From contig CM051461.1 of the NCBI GenBank assembly GCA_028095005.1, positions 58,323,840 through 58,387,839 of the forward strand: a stretch of DNA of 64,000 bases, read 5' to 3'. Position 1 is the stretch's first letter. Each line of letters begins with the position of its first letter. Positions 42,313-54,400 of this stretch are shown here, piece after piece. Origin of the DNA: Rhynchospora pubera (lineage: Eukaryota > Streptophyta > Magnoliopsida > Poales > Cyperaceae). Both the position numbers and the translations under genes were made by a program. The notes beneath the pieces are model-generated. The model did no database searches, was not told the DNA's origin, and saw nothing but the letters and a program-made list of their open reading frames with translations.

Positions 42313-43640
42313 ACCAAGGACAAATAGAGCTAAGGTGAATGTGTCTGCTGCTGTGGGAGATGGTTGGCAGCAGCTGGATTAGTCTGTGCTGAATCTGTGG
42401 CTTTTCGTTGTTTTTCTTTCAGAATTTGAGTATAATTATTATGTTATCTTGTACGACAACTGTTTGCTTTAATGTTATCAGAAGTTTTTATTTAAGGCTT
42501 GTTCCACTTATTGATTTTTACAAACTCAGAATCATCGATTGCCCATATAGGTCTTCTCTATATAGCAAGGAATTTAAGATATTCATTGATTTGAAATCTT
42601 TTGAATGACATTCTTTGTCATTTAATAAAATAAGTTACTATAACCCATGCGCATTAGGAATGTTGTTCCTTACAACTCTTCCAAACGGCAGGTGGCAGCT
42701 GTCGTGGGTAGACCATATTGGTCCACATGCTTTTTTAAGATTGATTCATTCATACTAGTTATGTGATCGGTCCTTAATTTGTAGGAGTCATGTACTGGTA
42801 GCAACATTGGTTTTCCACCCTGACTCAAACCGATCAGGAATATGTCTTTGTATTGAATAATAAGTAATAACATATAAACTGACGCATAAAGAGCAAAAAT
42901 CGAATAACAAAAACATCAAACTTGAGCAATTAATGAAATACGGTGTTAATTGTGCAACGATTGCATGCCGAAACAATTAAATTGAACTGCTAAAAATGTA
43001 CATATTAAATGTCGAAGTACTTGAACTGATTAATACACCACACAAACATAATACCAAAGCATTTTTAATTAATTCAAAAAAAAAAACAACTAGATACTGA
43101 TACGTTTAAACTAGTCAATTTAATACTAATGTTGAACGATATATTACATTAAAAATATATACAAGAAAATTGAGCATAACAAAATGATGATTGTTAAATT
43201 ACTGGATGCGACAATGTGGCCTTTCAAGTACTTGAAAATTATATCGTTTTTCTTGATTTAAAAGGTATCGAGACACAATATCCTCAAGCGAAACATATAT
43301 TGGTTCAAGCAATTGGAGATCCTTTCTAGGCATATGTTTATAAAGCACACTGTGTGGCGAGTCGCAGAGAGATGGATCCCATGGCAAATGGAACTACAAG
43401 TTGGACCCACTGGAAGCATGATATAACCAAGAGTACTTACATCGACACTAAGAGCAATGAATGTTTCAAAACTAAACACATCTCCAGTAGCCAAAAACAG
43501 TGAAAAAAAAAAAAACTAATAGGATCTCAAAGAAAAAGTTACAAAAATCACACTTAATTTTATATTTAACAAAACATACTTTACGCATGACCCAACTTAA
43601 GTAATTGAGAAATCTGAACGAAAATTGATCTAAAAGGATA
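42313..43640. other. 3' flank of gene B, homologous to 641-2,040; no gene
   Basis: 42,930-43,640 parallels the window's left end in several islands. The remainder is A+T-rich. Minus-strand frames at 43,199-43,494 show no motif. Confidence 0.5.
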
Positions 43641-43669
43641 GAAATGTTTCTCGAAAAAAAAGGCTAAAG

Positions 43670-43890
43670 CCAGATCTGTCACTTCCGTTCTCAACGGATT
43701 GAGAACCGTTCTGAAGGGATGGTGAGAAACTTAAAAATGTAAAAAACAAACTGAATTCTGCGACTTCCTTGCTTAATGGATATGCATCCGTTCTTAAAGG
43801 GATCCCACTGGAATGAGAAAAGACAAAACATCAAGTTCCATTTTTTTTAACATAAATCCGTTCTCAACGGAAGTCCCACTGAGCACAAAA
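43670..43890. repeat. Imperfect inverted/direct repeat of CCGTTCTCAACGG words
   Basis: 'CTTCCGTTCTCAACGGATT', 'ATCCGTTCTTAAAGGGATCC' and 'ATCCGTTCTCAACGGAAGT' recur at roughly 90-120-base spacing with local palindromes. It may be a small MITE. Beyond it, 43,891-44,320 holds nothing recognised. Confidence 0.4.
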
Positions 43891-44319
43891 AGTATTATCA
43901 ATGAGTTGAATAATTTGGCAAAAAAAAAAATTCATAAGGCCTGAGCTTTCGAGTTTGCAAAGTTTATTATGAGATTAATTACCTTTAAAACAACATCTTA
44001 CAAAACATCCAAGCTAATGATCGTGAATACTTCCTTTTGTCAAGCTTTGATTTCATGCATTTGTCATGCCACAAGTTACTAAGTTCTTGAAACTATAATT
44101 GAGAACTAAACAAGAAATGTTAGAAGCTAATAATATTGTTATGAAATCTGTCGAATCAAGAATTATGTTTAGAACAAGAAAATCAATCTCATAAACGACC
44201 TATTTATATAATAAAGACAAATTTATTACACTGAATTGTTATTTTAACAATATAAAAAGTTAAATACTCCGTATGACTGTCCATAACAAGCTTTTGATAG
44301 GCTTTTAAGGAGTACAGAT

Positions 44320-44637
44320 TTATATTACGCTTGCAATTAATAAATGAACCCAATTGTGGTGAGCCATACTGTACATTATTTTCATTCGTCACTTTCTTAC
44401 TTGAGATAAATTGAGGTCAAGTTCATTCGTCACTTTAGTTTCATAAGAAAAACCCTTCTCAAAACTTAATGCATCATCATTAAGTAAAAGAAGAACAAAA
44501 GTGTGAAGGACTCTTTCTGTTTGTAACAAAAATGCTACTTCTAAGATACAAAAAACTCTCAGTTTCATGCTTTCACTCCTCCCTTCATCTCCTCTTCACA
44601 GTAAAGCATAAACATTAGTTAAAATAAACTGTTAATA
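44320..44637. other. 3' flank of MYB gene D, inverted match to the gene A flank
   Basis: About 44,325-44,400 is the reverse complement of 23,545-23,605 with several differences (for example 'GAACCCAATTGTGGTGAGCC'). The rest has no recognised feature. Confidence 0.55.
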
Positions 44638-47600
44638 CTAATTTAATCCAAAGCCCATGAAATCAAAGAAAGGCACAGCTTCCTCTCTCTGATCAACTGA
44701 TCCAATGGCCATGTAATCCTCATGATTCCAGTGGCAGTGAGGGATAGTATTGGAACTGACACCATTTTCAGTACCAGTTGACAGTGAAGTGTTATCTCGA
44801 ACTCCCACGATAATCAATTTATCATGGCCTGTAAAACCAAAAGAAAGTAAAATTAAAACATTTCTTGATCTTGTTTGTCTCATATCAATTTATCACAGGC
44901 AAGCTGTAATTACGAACTAAGGAAGCATAGAAATAACCAAACAGCTTGCAAGAAGATGGGACCTTGGGAGAGATCAATATTGACATCAAGCTGCACAAGA
45001 TTATTAGCAGTAACACCCGACTTGCCTGAAGGTGAGCTGCACTCGATAATCATCTCCCCATAACGACAACTGGTATATCTCCCATGCAACACTGATGCAG
45101 AGGCCAGAGGCATAGTATTGGAACTGGTACCATTTTCTGTACCAGTTGACATTGCAGTATTATCTCCAACTCCCATTCTTATCTGCATTTCATCATGATC
45201 TGCTGAAATATAAGTAAGCAAAATTAGAATATTTATGCATGTTGTTTATTTCAAATTAAATCCTTCTTAAATAGAATACCATAAGCAATAAAAGATTTGG
45301 TATGCATGCTCAATATATGAATATGAAGCAATAAATGAATATTTCTGATAGTCTCATGTCAGCTTTCTTTTAATCCAGATGCATGTGTGGAGAACTTTGA
45401 TGCATTATGCGAAACATCCCTTGACATATGACAAAGAAAAATATGTCCAAAATACTAAATAAACAAAGATCACAATAAATGTATTACTTAATGCGGTACC
45501 ATTGTCTGAACAAACCAGCAATCTAAATCCACAAACAAACAATTAACTAATAATTACCAATAGTGAAAAAAAAAGACAAGACCGAACCCAAACACATATT
45601 TTTTTTTGTCAGGTCTCATTAAACTAAAATGCATGTCATTAAAAGATTCATTTTGGGTACCTAATTACCTATACATTAGACAGAGAGAGACTGCATATAT
45701 ATGTTATGTAAATCCTTATCCAAATATATCCAAAAAAATATATATAATTAGAAACAGCAATAATCATATTACTTAATTAATGGCATCAATATCTGACAAA
45801 ACAAAACCTAAATCAACAGAAAGTAAACCTATAGTTACCTACAAAAGAAAAATAGAACAAGGAATTACCTTCAGAGTAGCTCCAGGTATTGACAGAAAGC
45901 TCCTTCCTCTTTGAACATGGGTCATCCATGAAATCAAAGAAAGGCACAGTCACCTCCTTCTCATCAACTGATCCAACGCCCATGAAATCAACCAAAGGCA
46001 CAGTCACCTCCCTCTCATCGACTGATCCAATGGCCATGTAATCAGTGCAAGGCACCCCCACCTCTCTCTCCTCATGATTCCAGTGCAACTCTGATGCTGA
46101 AGCTTCAGGGACAGTCTTGGAACTGGTATCAATTTCTGTACCAGTTGACATTGAAGTGTTATCTTGAACACCTGTAATAATCAATTCATCATGGCCTGTA
46201 AAACCAAATGAAAGAGATATTAAAACATTTCTTAATCTTGTTTGTCAGATATCAAAATTATAAGTTGTTCGTGCAATTACATCAAAGGACATAATTTAAG
46301 GTACAAATTACAAGAAACAGATGGTAATTTCAAATGAAGATGAAGTGGTGATGCAAAATTATCTAACATGTTTCTTCTTCATGTCGTTAAAAGATGTATT
46401 TAGAGAATTTCCTTGGATTAGTGAAGCTTCCTTAATTTGACAGCAAACACAGAAAAATTTCATATAGTGTGTACTTCCTAAATCCTAATCCAAACGTACC
46501 CAAAATCCCAAATAGATAAATATCAAAATATATTTTTCAAATATTGGCATTCATTTCTAACCAAACCACAACCTAGATCAACAGACCAGCTGTAATTACC
46601 CACTAAAGAAACACAGAAATAACCAAATAGCTTGAGAGAAGTCGAACCTTGAGAGAGATTATTAGCAGTAAGACTCGACTTGCCCCTAGGTGAGTTGCAC
46701 TCGACAATCATCTCCCCAGAATGGCAACTGGTATCTCTCCCGTGCAACTCTGACGCAGAGGCATGAGGCATATTATTAGAACTGGTACCATGTTTTGTAC
46801 CAGTTGACATTGCAGTATTACCTCCAACTCCCTTCATTTTGCACATTTTGTCCTTATCTGTTGAAATAAATGAGGCAAAATTAGAATAATTATGCATGCT
46901 GTTTATTTGAAATTAAATCCTTCTTAAATAAAAAAAAACATAAATATGAATATGAAGTGATAAAAGGATATTTCAATTTTTTGTTTTTAATTGAGATGCA
47001 TGTCAGGAGAACTTGGATGCATTTATGTGACACATCCCTTGACATTAACAAAGAAAGATTATATATGGTCTACACCTCCTTATCCAAATATTTCCAAAAT
47101 ACCAAACAAACAAAAATCAGAATAAGATGTATTATTTAACGTGGTATCATTATCTCAAGAAATTAAGCTCATTATCATCTATAATGACAAAACAGATAAG
47201 ACTGAATCTAAACACAGAATTTTTTTGTCTGGTCTCTTTAATCTACAATGCATGCCATTAGCAGATTCATTATGGGTCCCTAATCCTATACATTAGACAG
47301 AGAGAGATTGCATATACATGTTATGTATATCCTAATCCAAATATATCAAAAAATCCAATATAAATTATAAATTACAATAATCTCATTACTTGATTAACGG
47401 CATCAATCTCTGACAAAACAAAACGTAAACCACAGAAAGTAAACCAATAGCTACCTACAAAGGAAAAAATAGAACATCCTAATTCAACAGTAAGGAAACC
47501 TATAGCAACCTACAAAGGAAAAATAGAACAAAGAATTACCTTGAGAGTAGTTCCAGGAGGTATTGACAGAAGGCTCCTTCCTCTTTGAACCTGGCTTTGC

Positions 47601-48210
47601 GTTTATGGAGCGGCACCCGATACTCGCCTCCTCTGCAGGGAACCTGGTATATCCCCCATCCATTTCCTTCTTCCTGTTCGCATCACCGGTTTTTTCGTGG
47701 ATGCCCATTTTCTCCATCAAGACATTCCAGTGCATCTCAAGCGCATCGCCAGTTCGGAGAGGAAATACTAGTTCTGCAATTAGAGACCATTCATCTCCCA
47801 ATAATGCATGCGCCCCAAGTAACCTCATCTCGTGTCTTTCAGTAAAGGCTGCCTTGTTGATTCTGGGGTCGAGCTCCTTTTCCCACCTCAGCCTACAACT
47901 CTTCCCTGATTATGCAAAAAAGCACCCAAAATCAAGTCAAAATCAATCGTACACACAGAAAGAAAGAAAGAAAGAAGAAGAAATCAACGCAACTTTCATA
48001 GATACCTGATCGACCCTCGAGTTGTCGAGCGTGGAGATCCCAATTTTGCTGGCTAAATGGATGGCCTGACTCCTCCACGAGTCGCTTGAGCTTTTCATCT
48101 TCAAGGCGAGTCCAGCGGCCTCTAGTTCTAGCCTTTTTCTGAGAAGGACCCTTCACTTCATCCTTAGTGCTTCCATTCGCTCTCTCAGGCGATGAATTGG
48201 GTCTCTCCAT
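44638..48210 (-). CDS. R2R3-MYB transcription factor, gene D (inverted copy of A)
   Basis: Minus-strand exons: 48,210-48,006, 47,905-47,540, 46,857-46,648, 46,195-45,869, 45,199-44,963 and 44,828-44,638. All have GT..AG introns in one phase, giving 511 residues. Exons 1-4 are nearly identical to gene A, including the R2 insertion and the altered R3 helix (LRTGDALEMHW). Exons 5-6 differ from A: exon 5 is longer (SGVTANNLVQLDVNIDLSQ, close to gene C) and exon 6 has only two DFM-type motifs, ending FFDFMGFGLN. This unit probably keeps the older state. It faces gene A across a 25-kb spacer. Probable nuclear regulator with weakened R3 DNA contacts; expression unknown. Confidence 0.8.
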
Positions 48211-49250
48211 GACCAAAATTCGGATCTTTGTTCAACAGAGAAAGAAGGAAGGCAACCAATTTGGGGAGAAAGCAAGCGATTTGACCGTTGGAGTGGAATT
48301 GGGGAACAAATTAAGACAAATGGCGGCGCATTTGAAAGCTTCGTCTACAAAGGAAAGAAATTAGAAGTTTAATGGAGGGTTTCGTCTGAAAAAAATGCAG
48401 CTGAGCTAAGGCGTACTGTGCACAAAAAGATAGGAAATGGAGTTTTTTGAAATTTGAAGGGGAATATTGAAAGGAGGACTGCAAAGAGCGGCCATTTGTC
48501 GATGTACAGTAGAACTACCTTCAGTTCTGATTGGACTGGAGATTCCATTTATGCTACGTCAAGTAAAACATTGCCAACATGTAACACTGGACAGAAGACG
48601 TTTCAATTTAAACTGGAGAAGACCAGACCAGGTAGCGCTGTGAAGCTCTTACAAACAAAACCCCGGGAATTATCCCTCGCGGCATTATTTCTTTTACCTC
48701 ACCAAATTACCGCGCTTAATTAATTATAATATAAACGAAAAGTATTTGGCGCTTTTTTAATTACTAACGGCACCTTATAATTTTCCAAATATAGAAAATA
48801 ACGCCGTTATTTAATTTTGAAATTCAACTTTTGAAACTTAATCTATACTTTGTATTATATGATTCAATTTTTTTTTCATTAAAAAAAACAAAATGATATC
48901 TTAAGTTTGTAAGATTGACCACATTATTATATTAGTCTTGTCATCAAAATAAATAATTAATTCTTTCTTACGCCTAACGTTCAGTTGTTCACGCACGTTT
49001 AATTGGCAACACTAAATATGCGAGAAACAAGATAGAAATAACACAAAAATTATATACGTTATTTTTATCTTAAATAAGATTTGCTTCATACATGGATGTA
49101 AATAAAAAAAAGGTTCATTTTTTTTAAAAAATTTAAACCGTACATACAATTTTAATCAATGAATGATCAGTCCAACTGTAAATTTATCAATAATATAAAA
49201 GACTGACATAAATAATGAAAACACATTGATTCTTTCATTTTTAAAACATT
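45541..49250 (-). repeat. Arm 2 of the inverted segmental duplication
   Basis: This is the reverse complement of 7,338-7,685 joined to 17,372-20,732. It contains the single-copy target AAGAT within ACTTAAGATATCATTTTG (minus strand, near 48,890-48,905), so this arm never received the retrotransposon or lost it exactly. Beyond 49,250 and below 45,541 the similarity drops abruptly. Confidence 0.9.
48589..48685 (-). promoter_or_regulatory. Conserved MYB 5' block (gene D copy)
   Basis: Reverse complement of the gene A block, with GAGGGATAATTCCCGGGG and CTTCTCCAGTTTAAA. Small indels around it make this part less identical between the arms than the genes themselves. Confidence 0.6.
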
Positions 49251-49596
49251 GTAAAAATGTTAAATTTTAGTTATAAGTATTTAAAGCTAACAAGAAAATT
49301 TAAACTGACCCCGGTGAACCCATCTGATTTAAATTAACATGGATTGGACTTCAATAACAGGAGCTATATTATACGTTACATTAATTATGGGGCTCCAGTA
49401 ACCTTACCTTGTTTCTCTAATATTTATTTTTGGACTTGTCTCATTCCATTTATAAATACTCCCTTTGATAATTTTTTACCGTTAAATATTAATCAAATTT
49501 TAATTGCAACCCATTTTAGATAGTCATAAGCCTGCTCCTATTTTTTTTTTGGGGAATCCACCGATGGAAGTTTATTTTTTCTTCAGATGGGAGTTT
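49251..49596. other. Spacer; 49,425-49,570 is shared inverted with 38,880-39,000
   Basis: This is old MYB 5' flank by homology to the sequence upstream of gene B. No gene is seen. Confidence 0.55.
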
Positions 49597-49949
49597 TTCT
49601 ATGGTGAGTTGCAACTCATTAAAGCGTCCGTGAATCGCGTTTAAAATTCTGAAATTTACTTTAAAATAATCGATCTAAACCGTCTAATACGATCTCTCTA
49701 TTGAAATCTCCATGCAGACCAGATTTTATATTTTTTTCGAAACTTTTAAGTATTATTTTGAAATTTTAGAAAATCATTAATCTAATTAGTCCTGAAACGT
49801 TAAAAAACAACCGTTTTTAAAAATCCGAAATAAATACTTACAAATTTCAAAAAAAAAATATACAATTTGGTCTCCAAGGAGATTTCAATAGAGAGATCGT
49901 ATTAGACGGTTTGAATCGGTCATTTTGAACTAAATTTCAAAAAAAAAAA
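49597..49949. mobile_element. Foldback element with damaged right tip
   Basis: It starts ATGGTGAGTTGCAACTCATT, matching the outer end of the half at 4,925-5,190. It carries GATCTAAACCGTCTAATACG facing its complement and the core AGATTTTATATTTTTTTCGA. The right end stops in a poly-A run directly before the next MITE. Confidence 0.65.
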
Positions 49950-49952
49950 TTA

Positions 49953-50158
49953 AATGTTTGGATGCTTCACGAACAAGGGACGAACAAGGAAAAAAATAAA
50001 GGTCCACGAACAGGCCCGCGAACAAAACTAGTTCGTGAAAATCGGGGAACTAGAAACTAGGAAGAAGTTCATGAACTACAGCTGTTCGTGGGTTGTTTGG
50101 TTTGTGCGAACAGCGCTAGTTCGCGAACTAACTGTTCGTGACACATTCCAAACACATA
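49953..50158. mobile_element. MITE-like repeat, GTTCG-rich family (copy 2)
   Basis: It runs from ATGTTTGGATGCTTCACGAA to CACATTCCAAACACAT. It is closely related to 1,143-1,342 (shared TACGAACTACxGCTGTTCGTG-type core and 'TGTGCGAACAGCGCTAGTTC'). Confidence 0.65.
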
Positions 50159-50923
50159 ACGTTCTGATCTCTATGGGCAATACTAGTGTCGCTATAGCTG
50201 TGCTCATTTTAAAATTTTTAGTGCTGCTTTGTTCTTTTTAAAATTGTCAAGGATATTTTTGTTTTTGTTAAAAATTTTCCTGATTGTGGTTGTCAAAATT
50301 AAATATCATACCACACAAAATTAATAAAATAAAAATTGATAATGTAAGTTGTTTTCACTTGTACTTTGTATTTTTCTCTTGAGAAATGATATGTCCGGGT
50401 TGTAATATTTTTGCCTCAGATTTAGAAAACTTGTTATAACACAAAACGATGCTATATATAACAAATATACCATAGTCACAAAAAAAAAATGATATACCGA
50501 ACCGATCATATATATGTTATTTTTCGAACCAATGCATGAGTTAAGCACAATTATTTAAAAAAGGTTGGATGAAAAAAAAAACTAAAATCAAGACCCCGTT
50601 TCATCGGGAAGGGATAGAAGTGGTTTGTGTCGACAATTTTAAAACAAAGAGTATATATATATATATATATATATATTATGACCGAATAATATTATGTTGG
50701 GAAATACATACCTGACACCTGACAATGAAGGGGTGATACTTTTTATATATACTCGTAAAGATACTGTAGTGGAAAAGAAATTGTTAGGAGGGGTGATTTA
50801 TTTATTTTTTACAATGAAGGGGTGATATGACAATGGTTATTTGTTACTATTGGTATTTATGGATTGATCATTACAGGCTAGTAAACTTGAACAAATGATT
50901 CATCGTAAAATTTAAGCACTATT
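50159..50923. other. A+T-rich spacer; nothing recognised
   Basis: A (TA)n tract lies at about 50,652-50,676. No exon or repeat partner was found. Confidence 0.5.
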
Positions 50924-51072
50924 GGCTCCGTTTGGATAGGTGTGGGAAGAAGGGAAGAAATGGGAAGAAGTATTGGGAAGTGTGTAACTTTGTGAAGAGT
51001 TTGAATTGTTTACAATTTTTTTTCTTCCTTCTTCCTTCTTCTTCTTCCTTCTTCCTATATCCAAACGCACCC
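50924..51072. mobile_element. Tourist-like MITE, about 149 bp
   Basis: The ends are GGCTCCGTTTGGATA and TATCCAAACGCACCC, flanked by ATT on both sides. It is very similar to the nested copy at 38,533-38,680. It contains a purine arm and a pyrimidine arm (TTCTTCCTTC) that can pair. Confidence 0.78.
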
Positions 51073-52142
51073 ATTAAGAGTGGATTCCTATTAATTGTTT
51101 TTATCTTTTTAAATAAGAGAGACAAGATCAGATAGTTTTTGTAATATAAAATCGTAATAATACTAATTTGTTTTCTTAAGTGACAAACAATTTGCGTTCA
51201 AATGATTTCTGTGAAAATCCGTAAAAACTAGAAAACAGAATATAAATTTTAAATTTGATACTCAATTTCTGAAATAGCTAAAATTTTTAAAACCAATGAC
51301 TGATATGATGTTAACAAATAAATTCTTAGAAATCATGATAAAATCTAGTTTAAAAATATTAATTAAATCGCAAAATCTAGTAAAATTTCAAGCAAACAAA
51401 TAAATGCAAGTTATGAAAAATTTAATTAAATGAATTGCAGAATTTTATGGATTTATTGATGTTAAAAACCTAATTTTCACTGATCAAATAAATCAGTTTT
51501 CAATTTCCTTCAATTCCATGTATTCTGGACCGTTTGATCAATTCCAAAATCATTGGATTTTTCTGAGTCGTTGGATCATCTCCTCTTCTCTCCTTTTTCT
51601 CTTCTCCTCTCTTTCTCCTCTCTTCTCTCCGACAGAACTCGTCGCCCCCACTCCTTCTCTTTTCTGCTGGTCGCGAGCCTCGACTCGATCGCCTCTCTGT
51701 CGCCAATGGCGGAACCCACAGGCCCCATCTCCCTCTCCCTGGCTGATAATGGTTAACTTGATAAATTTGATAATCTCTATTTTTTTTTTCAAAAATCTAA
51801 AAATAAAAAGAACTTAAAATTTTTATAGGCGTCAGCCTTAAAATTAGTTGGGTGTGAAATTTTATGCAATTTAAAAAATAATATTAATTTAATCAATAGC
51901 TAAACCTGGACCATTAAAGTTTAAAAAATTGAATAAAATTTTATCATCTCACCTGTGCTTAGTTTCAAATGTTCGATTTTAAAATTGCAAAATTTTGATA
52001 ATTGAAAAAAACCGTTAAAGTAATCTCATTGGCTAAAAACTCATCTTCTTAAATATGTAAAATGCTAGGCGCTTTAGTAAAGACACGAAAGCGTTATTTC
52101 ATTCCACTTTAAAAAGATTAAAACTATTGTAATTCGTTAGTG
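51073..52142. other. Spacer with a possible orphan first exon
   Basis: Mostly A+T-rich. At about 51,590-51,755 a CT-rich leader-like stretch precedes an ATG in good plant context (GCCAATGGCGG, ATG at 51,706). It codes for MAEPTGPISLSLADNG and then a stop. The base composition is unlike the surroundings. It could be a captured or abandoned 5' exon; I cannot assign it. Confidence 0.35.
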
Positions 52143-52235
52143 TACAAGGAAAGAAAATTCCTGGGGGTTGTTTGTTAAAGATACAGGCGCGCTAATTAGT
52201 CTTCTCCAGTTTCTTTAATAAAAATTTGCTGTAGT
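52143..52235 (+). promoter_or_regulatory. Conserved MYB 5' block (gene C copy)
   Basis: GGAAAGAAAATTCCTGGGGG, ATACAGGCGCGCT and CTTCTCCAG occur in the same order as before genes A, B and D, about 390-480 bases before the ATG. Confidence 0.6.
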
Positions 52236-52623
52236 TAAGTTTCTCCTATTATTCTAATCGAGAGAAGATGGAAATGGGATCTCCAGTCCGAGAAATTGGA
52301 GGCGTTACTAATTCAAAGCCGCACCAGTCCGTTGGAATTCCTCTTTCCATGTTTCTTTCTATATTTTTTTCCTTTCATTTTTCAAAAACCTTCTCTTTCC
52401 TTTCTTTTGTTTTGTACAGAGTACGCTTCATGGTACACCAGCGGTTTCCTTTTTTAGACGCACTCCATTCCATTGTACCATCATCTCTCCTAATTTAAAC
52501 CTCCATTAAACCTCTCTTTCTCCCCCAATTTTCATTCCAATAGTAAAAATTTGTTGCTTTCTCTCCAATTTGATCACCTTTCCTCCCTTCTTTCTCTATT
52601 GAAAATAGATCCGATTTTGGGTC

Positions 52624-53797
52624 ATGGAAGGAATCAATTTATCACCTGAGAGAGAGATTGGAAGCAATAATGAAGAATTCAAGGGTCATTCTCAGAAAAA
52701 GGCTAGAACTAGAGGCCGCTGGACTCCCATTGAAGACGAAAAGCTCAAGCGACTAGTGGCAGATTATGGCGCACAAAATTGGAATCTACATGCTCAACAA
52801 CTGGAGGGTCGCTCAGGTAACAATGAAACAAGCAATTTAAAACAAATTCATTTTTTTTCCTGTGTATGTTTTTGTGACAATTTCTGGTACTTTTGCATAA
52901 TTAGGGAAGAGTTGTAGGTTGAGGTGGTACAATGAGCTCGACCCGAGAATCAATAAGGAGGCTTTTACTGAAATAGAGGAGGAGAGGTTAGTTGCGGCGC
53001 ATCATTTATATGGAAATAAGTGGTCTCTGATTGCAAAACGATTTCCCGGCAGAACTGACAATGCTGTTAAGAACCAGTGGCATGTGTTAATGGCAAGAAA
53101 GAGTAAGAGGGAAGTAGACGGGGCATATATGGGGTGCCGTTCTCAGGAGATCAGTATTGTGTGCAGTTCTAGTGGCGAGTCAGGTCTTACTGCTAATACT
53201 AATGAGCAACTTTATGTTAATCCTGATCTCTGTCTCAGTTCAAGCTTCTTTCATGGTATTTATTATTATTATTTTCTGTTTTCCTTTGGAGGTTATTATA
53301 GGTTAACATTGTGTTGATTTTGGTTGTTAGTTTAGTCTTTGTTGAGAGATTGATGCTTTATGTAATTGATGTCAAGAGAAGTTTCACCTAAAACTGTTGA
53401 AATTCTGAAAATGCATCTTCTGAAAACATTCGAGCATACCACATCTTTTACTTATTACTTACATTATGTCTCTCTATGTAATTGCACAAACAATATTTAA
53501 TTTGATATAGCAAGATTAAAAAATATTTAAATTTTACTTTCTTTTCTTTTTACAGGTCATGATGAATTAATCGTTAGGGGAGTTCGAGGTAATACTGGCA
53601 TGTCAATTGGTAAAGAAAATACTGGTACTAACTTAAGTACTAATGCTGAGAACTTAGCTGGAATGTCAACTGGTACAGAAAACTGTACGAATTTTGCTAG
53701 TACGCCTGAGAACTTAGTTGTCAAGTCACACCCAAATTATGAAGAGCCAGAGGTGACTATGGCTTTCATTGATTTCATGGGAGTTGGATCAATTTAG
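52624..53797 (+). CDS. R2R3-MYB transcription factor, gene C (canonical)
   Basis: Exons: 52,624-52,816, 52,905-53,255 and 53,556-53,797, with GT..AG borders, giving 261 residues. R2 spans about residues 30-78 (W33, W53, W72; helix GKSCRLRWYNELDPR). R3 spans about 83-130 (F85, W104, W123; LYGNKWSLIAKRFPGRTDNA, then VKNQWHVLMARK). This closely fits the MYB52/54/56/69/105/110/117 group, nuclear factors that bind MYB-type DNA sites and act in development or cell-wall control in Arabidopsis. The C terminus FIDFMGVGSI resembles the FIDFLGVG end of that group. The start ATG follows the same TTTTGGGTC/TTTTGGTC context as genes A, B and D. All key residues are present, so it is the likely functional member of the cluster. 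Confidence 0.92.
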
Positions 53798-54400
53798 TAT
53801 CGGGTGTTTTAAATTGAGGACTAAATTTCAGGCTTTATTGTGAAAACGAGATGAAGGGAGCAGTGAAACTATGAAAAGGAGAAAGTTATCTTAGAAGTAA
53901 AATTTTTGTATGAAACTAGAATATATTTTTTTTTTATATTTTTGTTCATTTTGCTAATGATGAGTTGCATATAGGTGCAATAAGTTTTGAGAAATGATTT
54001 GAGTCATTTTCCCACCAAACACATAGTAGCAGATCAAATTTTGTTTAAATTAGGCTTGATCTTTATAGTTGGTTGTAGCTGTTGAAAGTTGAAACCACAT
54101 TAGCTGGGTTTCAGCAATTCATTACTAAATGGTGAGAAATGTTTTTGGTCATTTTTCCACCAAACCCACAGTAGCAAATCAAATTTTGTTGTTTAAATTA
54201 GGCTTGACCTCCATAGTTGGTTTTAGCTGTTGAAATCACATTAGCTGGGTTTCTGCAATTCCAAAATTGGTTTCGTAAAAAAACATTACCAAATGGTATT
54301 GTTACGGCCAATACAGCACATGTCAATATGGAATTTACAGTTTACAGCATAAAATAACATTTGCTGTTGAGGCAAACCAAAATAACTTCCAAATGGAAAT
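53798..54400. repeat. 3' flank of gene C with a ~140-bp tandem duplication
   Basis: Copies near 54,003-54,125 and 54,145-54,262 share 'CACCAAAC', 'TTTAAATTAGGCTTGA' and 'CACATTAGCTGGGTTTC'. Parts also resemble the 3' flank of gene A near 23,130-23,300, so this is ancestral MYB 3' flank with a later local duplication. Confidence 0.7.

Noticed and set aside
45541..49250. Arm 2 as an assembly artefact of arm 1
   Set aside because: The arms differ by scattered substitutions and indels, by the retrotransposon, and by distinct exons 5-6 and flanks, so two real loci are more likely. Long reads could still overturn this.
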